DNA from: Volvariella volvacea V23
Lineage: Eukaryota > Basidiomycota > Agaricomycetes > Agaricales > Pluteaceae
Assembly: GCA_000349905.1 (NCBI GenBank)
Contig: KB722760.1
Span: 449,129-513,128 of the forward strand
Direction: 5' to 3'
Length of the DNA: 64,000 bases
The first letter of the stretch is position 1, and the number at the start of each line of letters is the position of its first letter. The translations under genes and the position numbers were made by a program. The notes beneath the pieces are model-generated. The model had not been told where the DNA came from. It made no database searches and was given only the letters and a program-made list of their open reading frames with translations. Shown in pieces: positions 57,402-64,000 of this stretch.

Positions 57402-57709
57402 GATTGTAGCATACTTGAAGGAATTTGCAAAGTACTGAGATATCCTATATCTTCTGAGAGGGTGTTGTGGTGGTGGGGACATTTACCTTGTGCAGTTACA
57501 GGATATGTGATGGTCAGTTTGATGAATCCAACAGCTACTATTTTCACATAGCATTTAAAATCATAAATGCTTAAGGCAAGTTGACAAATGAGGGGTGTTT
57601 AATGCCATCCAATCTAAATACAGTTTTACATTTCTTTATAAGTACAGCAACTTTATATCTTACAATAGTTCTTTTGAAACTACTTGAAATACATGAAGAA
57701 GTATATATG
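57402..57709. other. Intergenic, CpG-free AT-rich flank
   Basis: This 3' flank of X2 (minus strand) has no CpG at all. Nothing else recognised. Confidence 0.5.
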
Positions 57710-60385
57710 CTAAGTAGAGAGTTGTGTGGCAAGATATGATGTATGTTGTTCTACAAAGGTTAAATCCAAGAAAAAATTAATTACACCATGAACAGCAGCA
57801 GGATGTTGCATTGTGCCCATATACCAGCTAACTAATTTAGACTTGAAAGACCATTTGCCTTTTTTTATAGTTGGATAATGAGCATAGATCATTGTACGAT
57901 ATTCATCATACAATACACCATAGACCAAGCACCAGTTTGGAATATGACTTTGTGAGCTCTGAATAGTATTTATATCAAGCTTGGATATGAGATGCTTCAA
58001 GGTTTTGTGTAAGTGAGCTGCAAGCTCTTTTTGTGCAAAAGTGCTTCTCTTCTTTGGAGTGATATCACTGGTGAGTCCAGTGGGAAAGCAGTATGGAAGG
58101 GCAACAAATATTGGAAGTGACTTCTGATTGGAGTCTGTAAAACCAGGCAAAAAACACTCTATGATTGATAGACTAAGTCTACCTTTCTTTAGTGTTCTTT
58201 TAGAGCAGTTAAGTATAAGTTAAAAATTAAGCTCAACATACTCACCTTTCAATAGTATACTTATCACTTCTAAAAAATGCATTGATAAAATGATGAATGG
58301 TGCATAACCCTTCAGGTGACCAAGGAATGCATAATGAAAATGCATCATAAAATATTGGCCAATATTTATCAGACAATATAGTCTGATAATTGGCCAAAGC
58401 ATTATCATTTTTGGTACTTGAAGTGATTTTTTCAACATGTACTTGAGGTTCTTGGTTATTGCTTAATGGAATCAAATTCCACATGGATAGCATTGTGGTA
58501 GAGAGGGCTTGGGTAATGGTGCATGTTTCTAAAGTTGATAATGAATAAGACTTCAAGCAATGGTTAGTAATTTGATAAGCAAATATATTTAAAATTAACC
58601 TCAAACCAAGAATTAGGTAGACCTGGTGGAACTTTTCTTTTGTTGTTTTCATGGTTTGGAACAGCAATTTCCAAGATGTTAACAATTTCTGCTAATTCAG
58701 GTTCTTTTGGGAATTGCTGAGGTATGATTTCAGGTTTTAAATCCCAGTAGGTGTTTAGGTCTTGATATCTGTATAAATCAAATAAATTTCTTATTTTCAA
58801 TAGATATATATTCAAATACTAACATTTCCTCATTAGGACATTTCAGTATTGCATTCCAGTCAAAAGGTGATTCTTGAGATAATATGCTTTTAATGATTTC
58901 TTGTTTGAGTGTAGGTAGTGATGAAAGCCATTCATTTCCCCACAAACCTAATATAAATAAATATAAATTCTTTGAGAAGTCAAATATATTATATTGTCAT
59001 ACCTTCATTATATGTTGAAAATTCCTCTGGAATCTGTACTTGAATTTGACCTGCTGGTAAATTCCAGCTGCCATCAAGATGCTGATGCAATCTATGGCAA
59101 CTTGAGACTAATGCTTCTAATTTAGGTAATTGAAAATATTGGTTAAGAAGCTGAGCAAGTTGATAAGCATGCCGTTGAAGCACCAGTAATGATGAGATAA
59201 CATTCCACCTGCATAGTAGAAGGCTATCATAGTCATTACTATCTTGGAACTTTTCAATCCCAAAGGGCAGTATATCTAGTAAAATGGTGGTATATGTTGA
59301 ATTGGGCATTAATGAAATGTGAGCAACAATTGCAATTTGCTGATCATCAAAAAGTAGTCCAAAGACAACATGATGGGCACAATGACCTAAAGTCTGAGGC
59401 TGATTAACAGCCCCAGCAGCATTGTGAAGCACCTTCAATGCTGTTTCACTGTAATGGGCTGAAATTTGGGCATATTTTTCAAGGTGTGGATAGCTGTTGT
59501 CAATCTGCTGAAATGCATCTGATGGAACTTGAATAGCTCCAACAAATGATGGATGAATAGGAGATTCTGGAAGAAAACCATTGCGCAAAATATTGGCAGA
59601 TGAAGTGGCAGGAGATATGGAATTATAAGCCAAGGAAAAACCTGGCCCTGCAAGGTCAGATAAATCAAGTTTGTTTGGATGGCCAAATAGTGAAACAGAT
59701 GGAGGAAATTCACTGAAAGAGCAATGTAGCATGAGTGTCACTTCTCTCTGAAGGCAGATATAAAACTCACCGAGTTATCCAACAATGTGGAGTTCCACTG
59801 AGTACAGATGAAATGCAACGGGCAGCAAGCATAGGTGTTCCTGCATATAGCAACAAATCCGAGATATTGACAGCGCAACAAGTTGTCCCTTTATTACTCG
59901 CTGCATTGTGATCAAGTCGTGCTGATATGAGGATGTCTGAAGTCCGATGCTTGGCCAATGTGAAATCTGGACCAATAGTCTGATATGTCATCTCGCTATA
60001 TCCGCCATTTACCGACATGGCATGTATCATCTTCTGACGATTCAACCTCTTGATGGCAGTGGAAAATGCGCCCATACGAGGATATCTAGGTTCGGTCACC
60101 CATTCTGAGGTCTAAAGCATCTCAGTACTATAGCAGCCGTCATCTTGATTCTGCACTCACCAACCATTCATCAGGAATATGGGAAAGAGTTGTAGATTGA
60201 TCCCTCCACACATCGCGCAGATCGGATAGGTAGTGCAAAATATTCTTGACATCCTGAGCCGACGCTGGGAAAGTTGTACTGTCCTGGAGGTCTTGTTGGT
60301 AATACTCGTGGTAGCTCCATTGGCTCTGGCTCTTGTATGTTTCCAAGTATTCCCAAAGGGAAGGATAGAGCAGTGTGTCGTTCAT
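57710..60385 (-). CDS. X-family large protein of unknown function (X2)
   Basis: Minus-strand exons are 60161-60385, 59771-60111, 59003-59712, 58824-58947, 58600-58768, 58246-58550 and 57710-58172. They sum to 2337 nt, an unbroken frame of 778 residues. The start is set by alignment with X1: both begin about 50 residues before YLSDLRDVWRDQ in X2 and YISQLHDEWAG in X1. Conserved blocks are LLYAGTPMLAARCISSVLSG, GTPHCWITR, NGFLPESPIHPSFVGA, VVFGLLFDDQQIAIVAHISL, ILLDILPFG, SPFDWNAIL, GLPNSWFE, YWPIFYDAFSLCIPWS and IPNWCLVYGVLYDEY. There is no signal peptide and no confident membrane span. I do not recognise the family. From 57.7 to 59.77 kb the gene is AT-rich and nearly free of CpG, whereas exon 1 and exon 2 have ordinary composition. 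It is divergent from the PD-(D/E)XK gene. Confidence 0.78.
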
Positions 60386-61236
60386 TGAGGAATGATGTTC
60401 GAGCGTGGGGGTGATGATTCGAGTTGCGTGATCTGTGTTTTGTGTCTTGGTTGAGGCAAAATGCCTTTTATGCGATACGCGTGAGAATCCACATCTCCTT
60501 ATCGGTATAGTTCCAATTTGTACCACTGCCCCATCACACCCATGATCTACACCCAGAATATACTCGAATCCAATGACACACAGACAACCAACTGCCAGCG
60601 AGAGTTCCTTGAACCCCCACTGATACACAGGTCGCCTGTATATCTGCTGAGAATACTGTGTGTTCGATTCCACTCTATCTTCATTCTTGAGCAGCACTTT
60701 GAATCTGCCGCCATAATAAATGTTGTGTAACCCTCAGAGCTCTGTCGAGTCTATCCAGGAGGATATCACAAAATTTACCACATATTAGCTCGTGAAAGTG
60801 ATGGTGAGTGTCTGTTTCGTTCCTGGAAATGTCGCTGGCCAATATTTGCACCTGTGGATCCAGCACATTACACGAACGCCTACTTGGCATTAGTACGATA
60901 CAGTCAATATTAGCACCACCACATCCGCCAACCGAACTGCCGTTTGGGCTACATTTCAATCGCTGAACATGTGGACATTGTTTGTGCCCTGAGTAGCCTG
61001 GATTACGTTCTTTCCATTTCTTGATGATTCCTCCATGAACAGCTGACTCTTTTAATGCCCACAGTTACCGCCTTCATTTACTGAACCCAGTTCTCAATAG
61101 AGCTACGGTCCATATTCATAAGGGATGTGAAATTTGTTGCCTTACTCGGCACTACTGGAGTTTCTTACTTGGCACGTTCCATTGTATTGATCGTTTGCAT
61201 TCTATCTCATCTACAAATGTAATCTAGGACTAATTT
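60386..61236. other. Divergent promoter region between X2 and the nuclease-like gene
   Basis: 0.85 kb of ordinary composition with CpG present. The minus-strand frame stays open upstream of the X2 start to about 60697 but has no similarity to X1. No other feature was seen. Confidence 0.5.
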
Positions 61237-63251
61237 ATGCTTGATCCATGCTACTGTCCTGATGACAACCGTAAGAGATGGTACAAACAACAAAAAAGCT
61301 ATCTAACTAGGTTCAGGCTGTGTGTGAATCTATTGCCACACCAACGTATAAAACCTAGACATATTGAAGAGCAATTCAGGTTCAAGTCAAATTATTTATA
61401 CCCGCGCATGCCCAACAATCCTGCCAATACATCTGGAGTAGGTGTTGCACAACACCACCCAAGAGAGACCCGAATGAAGAGGGATGAGAAATTCCTCCTA
61501 TCGAAATCTGCGCAGGATATGGTCAAGCAATTCAAAAAGTGGGGAATACCCGTACATGAGAAGCCTATAACTCGGTGATATTCCCTTCTCATCGACACAA
61601 TTTTCTCTATTGATTCATGATTATATGTAGTGACACCCAGAAATCAGTACCCCCTAGGTCCGTTGAATATCGTGATTAAAAGTTGACTTTAATTAAAAGG
61701 CCGCTAACTCAGTCAAATGCATGCCGATGATATGTATAACTGGGTCTTCTGTAGCCATTTAGATATGGCAAAGACAAGATACTATTCCGAGCCCCGAAAT
61801 AAACGAAGCGGAAAAATTTATGACACCTCCAGTATATTGGAAGCCGTCGAGAAGTACTCACAGACGGACTTAACACTCTGTTTTCCTTCTCAAAGTATTG
61901 GAAATGTACAACCTGGATTGCACGTAACATCTGCATCGGAATTACAGACGCCTCCATCAAGTTCCGATATTGCTCAGTCAGGCTTTATGGGGATACTTAA
62001 AGCTCTGGAGATCGCGGGCTTAAAATGCATAGTAAGGATACATGTACTCATGGCGTGCAGCTTAGTGACATTTGAATAGAACTGGATCACAGAGTCAGAC
62101 AACCCCTCCGCCACTGCAGAGCCCTTGAAAGGGGTAGGGACAGAGGGTATACATGCAGAGAGTGCCAGCCACATCATCTCTCAGTTCTTCATCCTTATAG
62201 GATACCCGATCAATGGTTACAATTGGTCAGAAATGATCACAGAAAGGTCGACAGGATCCGTATTTCAAGCAATATACTTGCTTCTCCAAAAGTTATGTCG
62301 AAATAGCCTGTTTCTGAGGTATGTTTCTCACAAATTTGATTGATGGTTTGCTAACGATCACCTCCAGCAATCAAAGCATGTGGCATCTCCCTGGACTTCC
62401 TCCCTCTCTCTCCGCCTGCAAGCCTGATCTTGCTATTGTTAGTCCGGTCTTGAACGAGTACTTTCCAAAGAAAGACGAAAACTTACTCGGCATCGTTTTA
62501 ACTCTTGCTGAAGCAAAGACAACTAAGACATTGACATTTGGACAAATTGAGGCTCAAGTAGCCTTTCCTATTCACGCAACACTTTCTCTTTTAATGATGC
62601 TTCATTGCTTGAAATATGGTGATAATTATATGGAGCATAAACTGCCTAGTTGGTACTATATCATCGCCGCGACATATACAACGGAGGGTGTAAGCTTTAT
62701 AGCTCATTGGCCGGTCGCTGTTGAAGATGGAGAGGGGCCATTCAAGCACTGTTCCTGTTATATTGAAACTACGTCCGGCACGGAAGATGCAAGATGGGAC
62801 AAAATCTTTCGGGATTCAAACCTCGATAATCAGCTTCGTTTCCTCGCCACTCTTTTTAAGTACATCGACAATATCATTTCCCTTCATGATAACATCAACG
62901 GGCTTATCAATGAGATATTGGACCAAAACAAACCCAGTTCCGACACCACCCAAGACCCGCACTCTGATATTCCTGAAGAAGACACGATTATCCTCCCTTC
63001 CTGGATGACTGCTGCTCTGAAGGCATGGAGAGTGTGAGTACAGTGTTCTAGCAGATGATCAAGCGTATTCAATAACGTGCAGAACTCATCAACGGGATAC
63101 GTTGAAGGGCGAACGGAAAGGTCCAACTGATAGCGATGAAGAAGATGACGCGGATGATCTTGAGGAGCTGACTGCTGCCTTGAGAGGGTTAGATTTGAGC
63201 ATTGAGCAAGGCACGTCATTCAAGCGGCATTTCAAAGGTGTAAGACGCTAA
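61237..63251 (+). CDS. Putative PD-(D/E)XK nuclease-fold protein
   Basis: Exons are 61237-61574, 61713-62031, 62080-62318, 62368-63033 and 63083-63251, in frame, giving 576 residues. If the first exon is wrong, an ATG at 61717 gives 462. The core matches the PD-(D/E)XK pattern: KPDLAIV (Asp 319), then after a short loop LTLAEAKTTK (Glu 347 and Lys 349), then FGQIEAQVAF with Gln 358 on the following helix, as in restriction-endonuclease-like folds. Upstream is a helical segment (FQAIYLLLQKLCRNSLF). Downstream, SWYYIIAATYTTEGVSFIAH could complete the sheet. The C-terminus is acidic then basic (SDEEDDADDLEELT). It would bind and cut nucleic acid if active. I recognise no named family. It is divergently transcribed from X2. 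Confidence 0.68.
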
Positions 63252-64000
63252 CCAGAAGACCGTAGAAGGCAACCTAGATCAAGTATACCGCAACATGAGC
63301 CAAATGCTTCATGTGGGTTCTTCCTGACTGGTAGTTTCTTATGCTAATGAGCCATTGTATAGAGTACAAATGGTAATAAACTTGCAAGTTACACCGCATA
63401 CAATGAAATTCCACTTCCTCCGAGAGGGGGGACAAAAGCCGGACGAAGGCCGAAAGATGGTAGGTCGATCAGATAAATTATACAATCATTCTCAAATACA
63501 TAACATCCTTAGATCACGTTACCGCCATTTGCAATTGGGTCAAGGAACAAGCACTGGTATCGATGCACGCAGTGACTCAGTGGGCTGAACAGCATCAAAA
63601 CAAGGGCCGGGGGCCGTGAGGACGCACCGATATCGTGTCCGTTAAAAATGAAAATATTCTCATTTAGTAACGTCTGTAGGCAAAGGTGATTATGGCGTAG
63701 AGTGATAGAAATGTAGCAAAAGCATTCAAATCGATCTTGATATGCGCCTAGTTGTCTAGCAGGGAGCCAGCGTCGTGCTGCCGAGTCGCCTATTATCACC
63801 CCAATCGACCTATACCTGAACAATATTGGCCTATAAAAAATGGGACCTCGGTATATAGGATTAAATCAGGGTGATGGCTTTGACACAGGGAGATTAGGGT
63901 AGAATTTTACTAGCAAGATCGGGACGCTTGCCTCACAAACATCGGGACTTAGATTGATTAGTGAGTGCGAACATTGGCCATGACGCCAGCGCGTGGAGTG
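63252..64000. other. Intergenic region at window end
   Basis: No gene supported. A short plus-strand frame near 63355-63588 could be a remnant exon, but it has no motif. Confidence 0.4.

Noticed and set aside
48823..63251. CRISPR-like or bacterial defence island
   Set aside because: No short regularly spaced repeats and no bacterial-type operons. Genes have spliceosomal introns throughout.

Overview
The window reads as nuclear DNA of a filamentous basidiomycete, most likely an Agaricomycete. Genes are dense and cut by many short GT-AG introns of about 50-70 bp, with a few GC-AG ones. The recognisable proteins are fungal: a plasma-membrane H+-ATPase, a Chs7-type chaperone, an AA9 polysaccharide monooxygenase with a CBM1 domain, and a basidiomycete family of multi-pass membrane proteins. 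A plant-biomass-degrading or plant-associated lifestyle is an inference from the AA9-CBM1 gene and a small secreted cysteine-rich protein. Most gene models here were built by hand from splice sites and checked by reading-frame continuity. They are not supported by transcripts.

Layout. 1-5.1 kb: 3' part of a P-type H+-ATPase (+), a low-complexity acidic/basic protein (-), and a RAD6 ubiquitin-conjugating enzyme (+) whose first coding exon is only the ATG. 7.8-13.4 kb, all on the minus strand: a DEDDy 3'-5' exonuclease, an uncharacterised 392-residue protein, and a 106-residue secreted protein with six cysteines. 14.2-21.7 kb: an 18-exon separase (2188 residues). 21.95-22.35 kb: a Copia solo LTR broken by a 100-N gap. 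23.4-25.0 kb: a decayed siderophore-type MFS transporter, followed by the CHS7 chaperone. 27.7-37.7 kb: three tandem copies of a DUF6534-like membrane protein (the first a pseudogene) with an 18-exon AA9-CBM1 monooxygenase on the opposite strand between copies 2 and 3. 38.2-44.6 kb: an XPF/Rad1 nuclease (+) converging on a TPR protein (-), with a perfect 16-bp hairpin between them.

46-63.3 kb is the accessory region. Two paralogous large proteins of unknown function (here X1 and X2, both minus strand, with a third remnant at 37.8 kb) are separated by a decayed Ty1/Copia element. Solo LTRs of four other families are nested inside that element, each with a 5-bp target duplication (one of them with one mismatch). 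Nearly every nonsense codon in the Copia polyprotein fits a C-to-T change at CpG or CpA. CpG is almost absent from about 48.7 to 59.8 kb, a block that also covers the 3' two thirds of the still-open gene X2. Divergent from X2 is an intact gene with PD-(D/E)XK nuclease motifs.

How genes work together. RAD6, XPF and separase are housekeeping DNA-repair and chromosome genes, and their proximity looks incidental. CHS7 and the H+-ATPase act at the endomembrane and plasma membrane. The X2/PD-(D/E)XK divergent pair next to X1 is the best candidate for something undescribed, but a functional link is only inferred from position.
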